Source: Trichomonas vaginalis G3
Lineage: Eukaryota; Parabasalia; Trichomonadida; Trichomonadidae
Reading direction: 5' to 3'
Assembly: GCF_026262505.1 (NCBI RefSeq)
Contig: NC_067207.1
Coordinates: forward strand, 9,640,082-9,704,081
DNA length: 64,000 nucleotides
The notes under the pieces are model-generated. The model had not been told where the DNA came from and ran no database searches. It was given only the letters and a program-made list of their open reading frames with translations. Below, piece by piece: positions 1 to 9,603 of this stretch; position 1 is the stretch's first letter, and every line of letters starts with the position of its first letter. Both the position numbers and the translations under genes were made by a program.

Positions 1-221
1 GTACTTTTTGGGACTCTATTTGTCAGAAACAAATAAGTTTATTCAGTTGTAAACTTTCTGAAACACACACATAAAAAAGGTCATTTAATTTTTTTGACAA
101 TATAAGGTTTTGTGCCAGAAAGTACTCGATTTTCATCTCAAACAATGTATTTTTAAAAATGTTCTATTTTTTGTCAACCTTATATCACAAAGATATTCAT
201 AATGAAATAGAATATTGTCGT

Positions 222-1442
222 TTATTTTGATATGTAGTATATATTTCCTGGGAAGTCAAAAACATTTGTTTCTAATATATCTGCCCCACCAATGTTCTTT
301 CCAAATTGGATCAGTTTAAATGATACAAATTTATCATCCGATTTAACAATAAATTTCCGAATTTCTCCTGCTTTACATTGAGAAGAATAGACTTCATGAA
401 GAATCTTTGTTTCTCCATAAATTGTTGTTCCTTCAACTCTCCATAATTGAAGGCGCAAATTATAATTACCTGGAGGTGTTGATCTTATAATGTATTCGAG
501 TGGTTGAATTGCATATCCTTGCTTCAATTTCCACTCAATCCATGAATTTGGAATATTTTCAGTGCAGAATAATTCATTATTTGAATTATTATTTATCGAA
601 TAAATGGAACCTTTTCCAATTGATGATGCTGACATTTCTACATTTCCAGTTTGGAAGAAATTGGATTGGTAAGATATTTTAGAATAGTTATTTGGTTTTC
701 GAGCCTTCATTATCGAATCACAAAGATATTTGACAATGTATTGGTAATTGTATTGATTACAAAATTCTTGAATTTCATTAAAAATGGCTTCACTGCATAA
801 TTCAAATCGAATGTTTTGAATCAAAGGGAAGAAATCATTATTTTCTTTTACTAATGAAATAATAAAGTTTGCAACTGAATCTTCATCAATACACATCAGT
901 TTATTGTTACTAAATATTCTTTTAAGGACTTCAATTCCGATTTTTTCTGAAATTGATTTGAGTTGTGATTGATTTATTAGATAAAAGTTTGATGAAATGA
1001 AATCAATGCATTCTATGATCTTATCTTCTAACGAAATGTCAAAATAGATATCGAGAAGTTCAATGCAATTAAATTGATCTAATTTTTTGTTTTCAATGAT
1101 GTACATTTTGTATGTATCAACTAATTCTTGGATTTCAAGAGCAATTCCGACATGGAAAAGATCTCTTAAAACTGTTTCGTTAAATTGGACTTCTGTACGT
1201 TTGTATTGAAGTATGTCTGCTAATGCATTATACGTACCTGTTGATTTGATATCGAGATTAATTTCAATTTGAGAAATGTCACTGTCTAAAAGGTACTGAG
1301 AGAAAAATTTTTGAGAAATTGCAACTGCAAAAGCCTTATTTAGCTGATATTCTATGCCATTTATTATAATCATCGCTTTATCTTGTGTTTGATAGTTATT
1401 GATCCTATATAATGTCTGATCATTTAGCTCTAAAAGCGTCAT
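222..1442 (-). CDS. BTB/POZ-like protein with C-terminal discoidin (F5/8C)-like domain
   Basis: A 406-residue protein starting at an ATG. Residues about 20-115 look like a BTB/POZ fold: a short beta opening (AMIIINGIEYQLNKAFAVAIS), then a helix pair and LADILQYKRTEVQF followed by LRDLFHVGIALEIQELVDTY, typical of BTB alpha helices. A helical BACK-like stretch follows (120-260). The last ~140 residues resemble a discoidin/F5-8 type C beta sandwich (NSWIEWKL, YIIRSTPPGNYNLRLQLWRVEG, VSFKLIQFGKN). The split gene at 17515-19857 has the same architecture, so this is a family here. BTB domains usually mediate dimerisation or cullin-3 adaptor function; which applies here cannot be told. It is transcribed away from the reductase gene at 1836. 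The architecture is fairly sure, the function unknown. Confidence 0.75.
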   Translation of the reverse strand: MTLLELNDQTLYRINNYQTQDKAMIIINGIEYQLNKAFAVAISQKFFSQYLLDSDISQIEINLDIKSTGTYNALADILQYKRTEVQFNETVLRDLFHVGIALEIQELVDTYKMYIIENKKLDQFNCIELLDIYFDISLEDKIIECIDFISSNFYLINQSQLKSISEKIGIEVLKRIFSNNKLMCIDEDSVANFIISLVKENNDFFPLIQNIRFELCSEAIFNEIQEFCNQYNYQYIVKYLCDSIMKARKPNNYSKISYQSNFFQTGNVEMSASSIGKGSIYSINNNSNNELFCTENIPNSWIEWKLKQGYAIQPLEYIIRSTPPGNYNLRLQLWRVEGTTIYGETKILHEVYSSQCKAGEIRKFIVKSDDKFVSFKLIQFGKNIGGADILETNVFDFPGNIYYISK

Positions 1443-1518
1443 TTTTATTGAATATTATTAAAAATTCACGCCTGTAAATCTATATTGGTCGGCCAAATAA
1501 ATGCAATCGTTTTCTTAA

Positions 1519-1659
1519 GGGTGCCCTATAGACGATAGACCACCCTCAGAAAAGCACTTTTAAGGCTATTATATTGAGAACTAGAATCCGGATAATCCAT
1601 TCATTCGAGTTCTAATAAGGTTAATTTTGTGATGTTTACATTATCGTTATAGGGCACCC
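1519..1659. mobile_element. 141-bp Kolobok-type MITE flanked by TTAA
   Basis: A perfect 17-bp inverted repeat (CTTAAGGGTGCCCTATA at 1514-1530 and its complement at 1648-1664) brackets 117 bp, and the match extends a few bases further with a one-base bulge. Outermost is TTAA on both sides (1515-1518 and 1660-1663), so the element proper begins GGGTGCCC. TTAA duplication plus GGG termini matches the larger elements at 18180, 28609 and 31933, the last of which carries a transposase. It is non-coding and sits in the shared upstream region of two divergent genes, where it could affect their promoters. Confidence 0.75.
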
Positions 1660-1822
1660 TTAAGGAAAAAAAAATTGAGAAATCAAAATTTTGACATGTG
1701 TGAATTCACACCTTGTTCGGAAATAGAAAGTCACCAAATTATAAATTTATGATTAAATGTAGCAAAATAATCTCATATCATGAAATGAACTCGTTTTCAA
1801 AATATTCATCTTTCGAAAAAAA

Positions 1823-1827
1823 TCATT
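1823..1827 (+). promoter_or_regulatory. Candidate initiator (Inr) for the RibD-like gene
   Basis: TCATT fits the trichomonad initiator consensus TCA+1Y(T/A). The +1 A at 1825 lies 11 bases before the ATG at 1836, the usual short leader in these organisms. It supports 1836 as the start over the longer in-frame reading upstream. Confidence 0.45.
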
Positions 1828-1835
1828 TTTTTGTG

Positions 1836-2555
1836 ATGTCAACTGATAGACCGTACGTGTTTATCCACGTCATTCCATCAATGGATGGAAAGATTACAGG
1901 AAACATCTTCAAAACACAGAGTCTCCTTAACTTAAGACCTGAATATTGGAAAACTAAATACAATCATGAACATGATGCCTGGTTAGTTGGAAGAGCCACA
2001 TTTGACTCAATATGCACACATAATGAGACAGTAGATTTGAGCAACATGAAAGCAGAATGCGAAGAAGGAGATTATATTGCTAAAAGAAACCTTGACATGG
2101 TTGCAATTGTTGTCAATCCAAAAGGAAAGCTCGGATGGAAGGAAAATGTCGCTCATTACTGGGGCCATGACTCAGACATTATTGAAGTTTTGATAAATCA
2201 ATCAACACCACAATACAGAAACTACTTACGTAGCATCGGAATTTCCTACATTATGTGTGGTGACCATGATGTTGATTGGAAATTGATGTTTTCCAAATTG
2301 AAGAATGTTTTCAACATCAAAGCAATTTGTGTCCAAGGAGGCGGAATGATCAATTGGTCACTCATGAGAACAGGATTAGTTGATGAACTCTCATATGTTA
2401 TTGCTCCAACAACTGATGGAAGAAGCACTGATGTTTCTTTCATCAGAAGAAATCCAGAAGATACAGATTCCCCACCTCTTGAATTTGATTTGATCGATGT
2501 TCAAAGAGTAGGAGACAATGGTGTTTGGTTAAGATACGCTCCAAAGAAAAATTAA
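1836..2555 (+). CDS. RibD C-terminal / DHFR-fold reductase-like protein
   Basis: A 239-residue protein if started at the ATG at 1836; in-frame sequence runs on upstream to 1713 but from a TTG, with a poorly conserved extension. The start is supported by MSTDRPYVFIHVIPSMDGKI, a classic family opening (beta strand then S-MDG-K), and by an initiator 11 bases upstream. Other family marks are WLVGRATFD (the GR-T motif), VQGGGMINWSLMRTGLVDEL (the NADPH-binding GGG and the GLVDEL helix) and IAPTTDGR. Family members reduce pyrimidine intermediates of riboflavin synthesis or similar substrates with NADPH. A lone reductase domain without the deaminase half is common in bacteria, so lateral transfer is plausible. 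The substrate is unknown. Confidence 0.8.
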   Translation: MSTDRPYVFIHVIPSMDGKITGNIFKTQSLLNLRPEYWKTKYNHEHDAWLVGRATFDSICTHNETVDLSNMKAECEEGDYIAKRNLDMVAIVVNPKGKLGWKENVAHYWGHDSDIIEVLINQSTPQYRNYLRSIGISYIMCGDHDVDWKLMFSKLKNVFNIKAICVQGGGMINWSLMRTGLVDELSYVIAPTTDGRSTDVSFIRRNPEDTDSPPLEFDLIDVQRVGDNGVWLRYAPKKN

Positions 2556-2615
2556 AAATTTAAAATTGTGAAAATTCAATATTCTATTTTTATTTATGCA
2601 ACAAATCATTTGTGT

Positions 2616-4099
2616 TAAGGATGTCAATTTGGAAGAAAAGTGAGAAAATTCCTAAAATTCTAAAAATGAATTTTCCAAACGTACTTTTTTATCTCATTTT
2701 TTTGATTTTGAAAAAAATTTGGAGAGAAGAACTCTTCGTTTTTGAATTTTGTCACGATGGGTTTAAAGTATATTAGACACATGTATTGATATTACTATTT
2801 TTGTATATTTTGAGAGAAAATCCCTAAAAAGTGAGAAAATCCGAGACGGTTTGAGAAAATATATAAACTATTGAAAATTTGAATTAAACTTCTAATTTGG
2901 AAAAAAGAAATTTGGAAAGAAGAAAATTCAAAAATCGAGATTTAGACTCAGTATCAAATGGAGAACAAAATGTTTCTTCATATGAAGGAAAAATTTTCTT
3001 GAGAAGAAATAGAGTTTTTAAAATTTTATTGTATGTAATGAAATAAACAAATATTAAAATTATTTTTTGATAACAAGAAAATTCCCAACAGAAAATATTT
3101 GAGACAAAGAAAAAAGAAAATTGAAAAATATTACTCTCCTTTACATTTCATGAGATTTTCAATTTATTTTTATAAAATTGACAATTTTATACGTTTAGAT
3201 GAAAATAAGTGATTTTGCTTGAAATAAAAATTATTGTTTGTTTACAGCTATCAAATATATTTTTGCTATTTTGATTAAAATTTGTTAATCAAATTAATAA
3301 TTTTTTTCTAAATATTTAAATATCTGGATCACTCACTGATACGATAAATTAAACGATAAAAATAATACAAACTCAACTAAGTTTCCTGTCTTTCAACCAA
3401 AAAATATTATGCAATTTAAATTAAATTGTTTATTCAAAGATAAAACAAAGATAAAGTAATTATAATTATCATATACTTTATGAATAACTCTCTAATTGGA
3501 TAAGATTTTCGTACAAATATTTTTATTAATATCGATAAGAATATGTTTACCTACTATCACCATATGTCGATAAACGAGAGTAGAGTGATTTTTATCATCG
3601 AAACTTTTTAAAAGCTGTAAGCAGGAAGTAATAATCTTGTTTTTTCTGAGTTAGTTGTAGAACTATTGATGCCCGAGTTATCATTGTGATGCAGAAGGAT
3701 ATCAATGTACTGACTGAAGGATATGAATTGAATTGAATTTTATTGAATTTCAATTTGATCAAAATTTGTTGAAATGATATGAATGTGTCAACTTCTGTAT
3801 CATTCTCCTTCACTCCTTCCTTATTCTTTCGAGAACGAAGCTAGCTCAGCTTTCGCTGAGCGAATTGACACTTTTCATGCCCTAAACGTACATACTCTCA
3901 AATTTATCGAAAAAATCAATACCACCTAAACTAGTATATTCTTATTTTAAATATGATATTATCCTTATATTCCACACTAAAATTCATTTAAATCAACTTT
4001 TAAAAAAGTTCGAATCCTGCGCGTCTCACTTTTTAAATTTTCCAAATGGAAAATTATATTCTCCTAAAGTGAATACAATTTTCCAAATTGACTTCCTTA
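2616..4099. mobile_element. 1.48-kb non-autonomous DNA element, copy 1 (7-bp TSD)
   Basis: It begins TAAGGATGTCAATTTGGAA and ends with the near-complement (TTCCAAATTGACTTCCTTA). A direct duplication TTTGTGT lies immediately outside both ends (2609-2615 and 4100-4106). A second copy at 9604-11090 is almost identical along its whole length and has its own 7-bp duplication, proving the boundaries. No transposase ORF is present. The interior is AT-rich, with a strong stem-loop at 3844-3861 and a tRNA B-box-like word at about 4008. The superfamily is unknown; a 7-bp duplication would suit P- or Dada-like elements, or a hAT/MULE variant. Confidence 0.85.
3844..3861. repeat. Stem-loop GCTCAGC-TTTC-GCTGAGC
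   Basis: A perfect 7-bp stem with a 4-base loop, followed by GAATTGACAC. The same structure is at 10836-10853 in the sister element. A variant with a compensated base pair (GCTCGGC/GCCGAGC) lies in the opposite orientation at 58761-58778, also next to GAATTGA. Confidence 0.7.
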
Positions 4100-4398
4100 T
4101 TTGTGTAAATAATATTGCTTATCTTTTTGCATTTGATTAAAATTAGATTCAAATCAGACAAATTGTTCAATATTGAACCGAAATTTATACTATTGGAAGT
4201 TTTAAAATATAACATATCCCATGTTCTATCATTATTTTTGACGAAAAATGGAAAATGAGAAATTGTCAACAAAAAGCTTTGAACAATTACGAATGACATA
4301 ATTGAGATGATTTTCTGAATACAAAACAAACAAAATGTTATTAATATGCTAATAAATAATGAATATTTAAAATAATATCAAACAATTTTATAATAAAA

Positions 4399-7300
4399 TT
4401 AATTTTGAGGTTGTTTTTGTGTTTGAGTTTCATCCATTTCTTGTGAGATTGAGAAGAAACTCGACATTGCAAGAGGACGAACAACATAAGCTGTCTTCTT
4501 GCCTTTTCCTTTGAGTTCGATCTCTCCTCTCTTTTCTACATTGTAGTTCATGTTCGAGATGAGATCGAATGTTTCTTGTGAGATCTGGATTGTTCCAGGA
4601 ACAGCTGTACTCTGCAATCTTGAAGCAACATTGATTGGGTCACCGATGATGTCGAACACTGGTTTATCTGTTCCTAGAACACCAGCAATAAGAGGACCAT
4701 TTGTATTCACACCAATTCTTACCATCAATGAAGCATTGAACTGATTGTTTGCTTCTTCTAAAACCATCAATGCTTCCAAAGCGAAATTGATGACTTGTAT
4801 TGCGTGGTTTTGTGGATTTTCATCTGGATTGAACAAACCACCAGCAGCCATATAAACATCACCAATCAATTTGATCTTTGTTATTAATGGATATTTCTTT
4901 ACCAAAGTATCAAATTTGGCGAAAATTATTGACAAATGTTCCATGATTTCTGCTGGAGTCAATGTAGCTGCGTAATTACTAAATTTCACAATATCAATGA
5001 AAATAATTGTTGCCGAAGGAACTGTGAAGTTAATATCTGTTTCTCCTCTATTTAATCTTACAACAATATCTCTTGGTAATATCTGATACAATAATTTTTC
5101 ACTTTGTGCTTTAGCTGTCTCTGCAACTTGTCTTTGGCGAATTAACTCTGATTCATTCCTTAATATTGCAACAAATGCTTTAGGAAGATGTGAATTTGTA
5201 TCAGGAATACCAATCAATGTCACATGAACAGGTAATACTTGGTCATCATCAGTTACACCTTGGAATGAATGCATGTAAGTTAAAGCGCATTGACCTGTCT
5301 TCATCATTTCAACTGTCTTGTAAAACTCTTCATTTGCGCCTTCACTGAGAATTGTGTTAAATGGCTGACCTAATATTTGATCTGGTGTGTAACCAAAGAT
5401 ATCTGTTGTTGCTGTATTGATTGTTTCAATGTTTAAGTTCTTGTTCAAGAAGATAACTGAGTCTTTCGAAAGATAAACAATAGATTTCGTTGGTGCCATG
5501 TCTTCAACTTTCTTTTGATCATCTTTATGTGTGATGTAATTCATCATTGGTTGAGATTGAGATAACATCAAAGGAGCAACTCTTCTTAATTGTTGCAATT
5601 CTCCTTTGTACATAATCTCAATTCTTCCAAATGCTGAATACAAACCAAAAGTAATGATGATAGAAACACCAATGCAAGCAACACAAATCAAACACATATT
5701 TCTTCTGAACTTTGACAATTCTTTCTTTGCTAATGAGTTAATTGCTTCTGTTGATTGCCATGTTCTTTCGATAATATGTGTATTTGTTAAATGGAAAGCG
5801 TTTGCCATATCAGTGTCTTTTGCAAGTGTTGCATTTTCTGGATCTTGCAAAACCAAATTCAAATAAGCAAACAAAGAAGTAATGACTGAATCCAAACTAG
5901 AACACATATAGTCACTGTGATCAACAGAATCAAAATTATCTGTTACACAGTAAGCACGAATATTGTATTTATCGATATCATCAGTAAATCCGATGCAGCT
6001 TGGATTGTTTTCGCCACCTCTCAACAAGTTATTGTTATCATCAATCAAAGCATGTAATGCTGTATTTGCAACTTCAACGTATGTTGATCTGTTGAATGCC
6101 ATTTCTGGGAATCCTTTTCCAATTCCAACAGAAAATATAGACCAAATAACTGCCTGCATTGCATCTGTTGATCTTGCTGATGAATAAAATGCCCAGTAGT
6201 TATAGTTGTTGTAGATTGAGTTTTGGTTGATGCAGACGAAAGGAACAATACGGAACATGACAGCATTAATTACTGGTAATAGTGCAAAGAAATACAATGA
6301 ATTTGTTAACATAATTTTTGATTTCATTGTATCTTTCAATGTGATTTCTTCGCTGTCAATTTTTGATAATGATTTCGAAGCTGTTTCTCTTGTTGGCTGA
6401 TTCAAGTTGACTAATAAGCCATGAACACTTCTTAGTTCCTTCAAACACAATGCTAGATACAAATATAAAGGAGGAATGGTTAAAACAGCGTACAAACATG
6501 GAATTAGAATCATTAACATTTTGTTTAATGATCTGTCATCAACTTCTAATGTCTTCAAGAACTTTAATATTCTAAATGAAAGCAATCTATAATAAGTATT
6601 GGAATTAGGAACATTTGCAATTGTTTCACATGCTCTATCATCATTTGCCAAAGCATCTGGTGTTGATGTATGTAAACCACTCAAATATTTTGCAATTCTG
6701 ATGAATAATTCTTTGAGAGTTTCATTGTAAGAGTTCTTCATCAAATTGATACCATTGCATTGGTAAATAGGAACAACAGTATCAACGAACTCTGTAAAGA
6801 TTACTTCTATTTCACGTCCATCCTGTGCCAAACCCATTAAATCATTCATATAAATACTTAAGTTATTCGTCATTGAATCACTGAATCTTGAAACTTCTCC
6901 ATCACCATCTTTGACATCGATTTCATATGGTGAACCACTTCTTACATTGACTTGATCAATCATTGATGGTTGTATTGCACCTAAACCAGCAAGCATCTTC
7001 ATGATTGATGATAAGAAACTTGCGTCTAAATTGTATTTAGTTCTTCCGATATTGATCAATCTTTGGATACTTTGTAATCTTTCATTGTATCTGTTGTAAT
7101 AAAAAGCAATGAAGAAAATAGATAAAACAACACAAAACAAAGACCATAATATGGCACCATGCAAATGTTTGTCATATTTGATCTTTCTGTTTTCAAGACA
7201 GTTTTGGAACTCTAATCTCAATCTGTGATAAGTGAAACAGTTTCTTGCAACAACTTCTTCAATTTCCGGATCCAAAACACCATCAATTGTTCCTGATGAC

Positions 7301-9177
7301 ATATTGGAATTCTTGTTAGAACTATTTGATAAACTTGTTGAATTTGCACTGTCGTTGTTTCCTGTTCTTTTCTGAATGAACTGGCCTTGAACATTCATAA
7401 CATTCTTCTTGAGATATTCTGGATAAGCTCTAACTAATGATCTGAAAGAGAAATCTACAACTAAGTTCTTTCCTTGCTCAAGAAGATTTGCTCTGTGTCT
7501 CATCTTTACGCCTTCTTTGAAATCCATGGCTCCTTCAACTAAAAATGATGAATAACTCTCGCAAATTTTGACATTATTTGGATAATGTTCCATTGCTTCG
7601 GAATAGAGTTCTCTTACATATTTAGTTCTCATCTGGATATCATAGAATACATTCATTTCATCAGGACATGTGATCCAAAACTTTCTTACATCATCAATTA
7701 TTGTATTTGCCTTTGTTTTGAGTGCCATTAATAATTCGGCAACTTCTCTTGAAGCTGATGATTGTCTGAGTTGCTTAATAATGTTAATTTGGAACATTAA
7801 GAATCTTTCTGTGAAATTCAGTGGCATTGTACATGTATGGTTGAAGAATGAAGATAAAAATCTGGCTTCGCATGGATAGAATGAAAGGAACTGTGTAATA
7901 ATAGTATACATGTGTGCTGTTTTGTGGTATTCTGCAGCGAACTTTATCAATGACCAGTTCAAGAACAAATTACATCTGTTTGCTAAGCCAATTCTGAAGT
8001 ACATCTCGCATTTGACTGATGACCGATCTAATCCAAGTCCATGGTAAAGATGTCTGAGCTTTTCATCAACAAGATTGTTTCCTGTGAGGTCAATTGCGTG
8101 ATCTCTTATATCTGATTCGTCGATTTCGATCGTATCAAGAATGTCGAAGTCAAGCATTCTGCAAATCTTCGCAATGCGCCATTTGAAGATCAACTTTGAG
8201 ATAATAAGGCAAACAAAAAATGATGATACAGATGCGACAAGTAAAATCCAAAATCTGATGGAGAAATTGAATAAATCGAGCATCTTGATGACATCAAGAA
8301 CATTAACTGCCATAAATAATGCGCAGAAGAAATCATTCATCTGGATATGAGAAAATGGGAAGAAATAAATGTTGTAAATCATGAATATATTGTAGGCAAT
8401 CTTCACAAGCATCACAATTAACATGAAATAGTTTGGAAAGAAATCGGCAATATACGAGACAAGCATGATGAAAGCTGGTATTGCAAGGAATTCAAAGTGG
8501 AATACGCCAGACCAGCATGTTATATGGGAAGATGGAATGTATGGCAAGCTAGCCGAGAAATAAGATTGGACGTGGTGAGCGAAAAGAACAATGACGAAAT
8601 AGATGAAGGAAATAGCAGTGTATACAATGTATGGTGTTGTCTTATCCTTAATTGCGTACTTAAGAGAGAGACCCAACCAACTCGTTATTGGCAATAAGGT
8701 GAGCATTGGGATAACATCAAAGCATGTTCTAGCAAAGTGAAGTAATATTTTGTTGAAACGGCGTATCTTGAAAAAGATAAACAGCTCTAAGCCAAATGAA
8801 AAAATAAATAAGAAAATAAGGATAGAAAAGAGAATTAAGCTGACTGTAAGCGAACTAACTTTCTGGGAGATCTCTGAGAGAAATGCAATTCTGTAAATCC
8901 ATAAGCCAATAACGTCATCGATTTTATCTGTGAGCTTTAGGAAAGTGAATGCGGGCCATAGAGAGAACGCAAAGATTTGAAAGAAGATATGTATCACAAG
9001 GAAGTGCTCAATAATACCAGGAACTTTGCCTGTTTTAAGCATTTCATTGAGAAGTGGGAAAATTTTGTCCATTACAGAGAATTGAGCGGATACAATCTTT
9101 TGCCTTTGTTCATTGGATCCTGTTGTAGACTGAGAACGGGAATGCAAGATGGAGGCAATCGAATCGCCTGCTTTCAT
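4399..9177 (-). CDS. Multi-membrane adenylate cyclase with PAS domain
   Basis: A 1592-residue membrane protein converting ATP to cAMP. The first ~340 residues hold many hydrophobic segments, then comes a soluble helical region, then more membrane segments near 680, 890, 955 and 1185. A PAS domain lies at about 1235-1345 (FLNKNLNIETINTATTDIFGYTPDQILG), then a signalling helix (QSEKLLYQILPRDIVVRL), then a class III cyclase domain from about 1385. Metal-binding aspartates are D1395 (FIDIVKFS) and D1440 (KLIGD). K1436 and D1509 (VFDIIGD) sit where adenylate, not guanylate, cyclases have Lys and Asp. N1516 and R1520 (INVASR) supply the transition-state pair, so one chain has the full set and would act as a homodimer. 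Copies of a 1.48-kb transposon flank it on both sides. Confidence 0.93.
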   Translation of the reverse strand: MKAGDSIASILHSRSQSTTGSNEQRQKIVSAQFSVMDKIFPLLNEMLKTGKVPGIIEHFLVIHIFFQIFAFSLWPAFTFLKLTDKIDDVIGLWIYRIAFLSEISQKVSSLTVSLILFSILIFLFIFSFGLELFIFFKIRRFNKILLHFARTCFDVIPMLTLLPITSWLGLSLKYAIKDKTTPYIVYTAISFIYFVIVLFAHHVQSYFSASLPYIPSSHITCWSGVFHFEFLAIPAFIMLVSYIADFFPNYFMLIVMLVKIAYNIFMIYNIYFFPFSHIQMNDFFCALFMAVNVLDVIKMLDLFNFSIRFWILLVASVSSFFVCLIISKLIFKWRIAKICRMLDFDILDTIEIDESDIRDHAIDLTGNNLVDEKLRHLYHGLGLDRSSVKCEMYFRIGLANRCNLFLNWSLIKFAAEYHKTAHMYTIITQFLSFYPCEARFLSSFFNHTCTMPLNFTERFLMFQINIIKQLRQSSASREVAELLMALKTKANTIIDDVRKFWITCPDEMNVFYDIQMRTKYVRELYSEAMEHYPNNVKICESYSSFLVEGAMDFKEGVKMRHRANLLEQGKNLVVDFSFRSLVRAYPEYLKKNVMNVQGQFIQKRTGNNDSANSTSLSNSSNKNSNMSSGTIDGVLDPEIEEVVARNCFTYHRLRLEFQNCLENRKIKYDKHLHGAILWSLFCVVLSIFFIAFYYNRYNERLQSIQRLINIGRTKYNLDASFLSSIMKMLAGLGAIQPSMIDQVNVRSGSPYEIDVKDGDGEVSRFSDSMTNNLSIYMNDLMGLAQDGREIEVIFTEFVDTVVPIYQCNGINLMKNSYNETLKELFIRIAKYLSGLHTSTPDALANDDRACETIANVPNSNTYYRLLSFRILKFLKTLEVDDRSLNKMLMILIPCLYAVLTIPPLYLYLALCLKELRSVHGLLVNLNQPTRETASKSLSKIDSEEITLKDTMKSKIMLTNSLYFFALLPVINAVMFRIVPFVCINQNSIYNNYNYWAFYSSARSTDAMQAVIWSIFSVGIGKGFPEMAFNRSTYVEVANTALHALIDDNNNLLRGGENNPSCIGFTDDIDKYNIRAYCVTDNFDSVDHSDYMCSSLDSVITSLFAYLNLVLQDPENATLAKDTDMANAFHLTNTHIIERTWQSTEAINSLAKKELSKFRRNMCLICVACIGVSIIITFGLYSAFGRIEIMYKGELQQLRRVAPLMLSQSQPMMNYITHKDDQKKVEDMAPTKSIVYLSKDSVIFLNKNLNIETINTATTDIFGYTPDQILGQPFNTILSEGANEEFYKTVEMMKTGQCALTYMHSFQGVTDDDQVLPVHVTLIGIPDTNSHLPKAFVAILRNESELIRQRQVAETAKAQSEKLLYQILPRDIVVRLNRGETDINFTVPSATIIFIDIVKFSNYAATLTPAEIMEHLSIIFAKFDTLVKKYPLITKIKLIGDVYMAAGGLFNPDENPQNHAIQVINFALEALMVLEEANNQFNASLMVRIGVNTNGPLIAGVLGTDKPVFDIIGDPINVASRLQSTAVPGTIQISQETFDLISNMNYNVEKRGEIELKGKGKKTAYVVRPLAMSSFFSISQEMDETQTQKQPQN

Positions 9178-9192
9178 TTTCTGGTTATCTGA

Positions 9193-9603
9193 ATATAGAT
9201 TGAATGAATAAATTGAATAAACTTTTTACAATCCGAAGAATTGAATTTGTTTATAAGTTAATTTTAAACTTATTGGTAATATCAATAGGAAAATTCACAA
9301 AATTGCTTAAAAAGCAATAAAGAATTTAATTTATATGAATAACAAGTATTTAGATATAGGTAAATAGAATAGATAGAATCTTTCAAATGTATGAGTATTG
9401 AATGTTTGAATTTGACTGAAAAATTTGAAAAAATTGGATCTTATTGAATTTTAAGATATTATTTACAATATCAAATTGCGTGATTTTAACTTGATTATTT
9501 TGAAATGAATGCAATTGAAAAATGAAATTCATTGAGAAAAAAATTATTTGAAAGACTTTGAAGAATTTTTATAATTTAATTTATTAATTATTATATATGA
9601 AGC
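9193..9603. other. Intergenic, upstream of the adenylate cyclase
   Basis: AT-rich sequence with no ORF of interest. It should hold the cyclase promoter. I see no exact TCAYW initiator close to its ATG, only TTCAATC about 28 bases upstream on the minus strand. Confidence 0.4.

Noticed and set aside
1713-1835. Longer N terminus for the RibD-like protein
   Set aside because: The in-frame extension begins at TTG, has no similarity to the family, and an initiator lies inside it just before the ATG at 1836.
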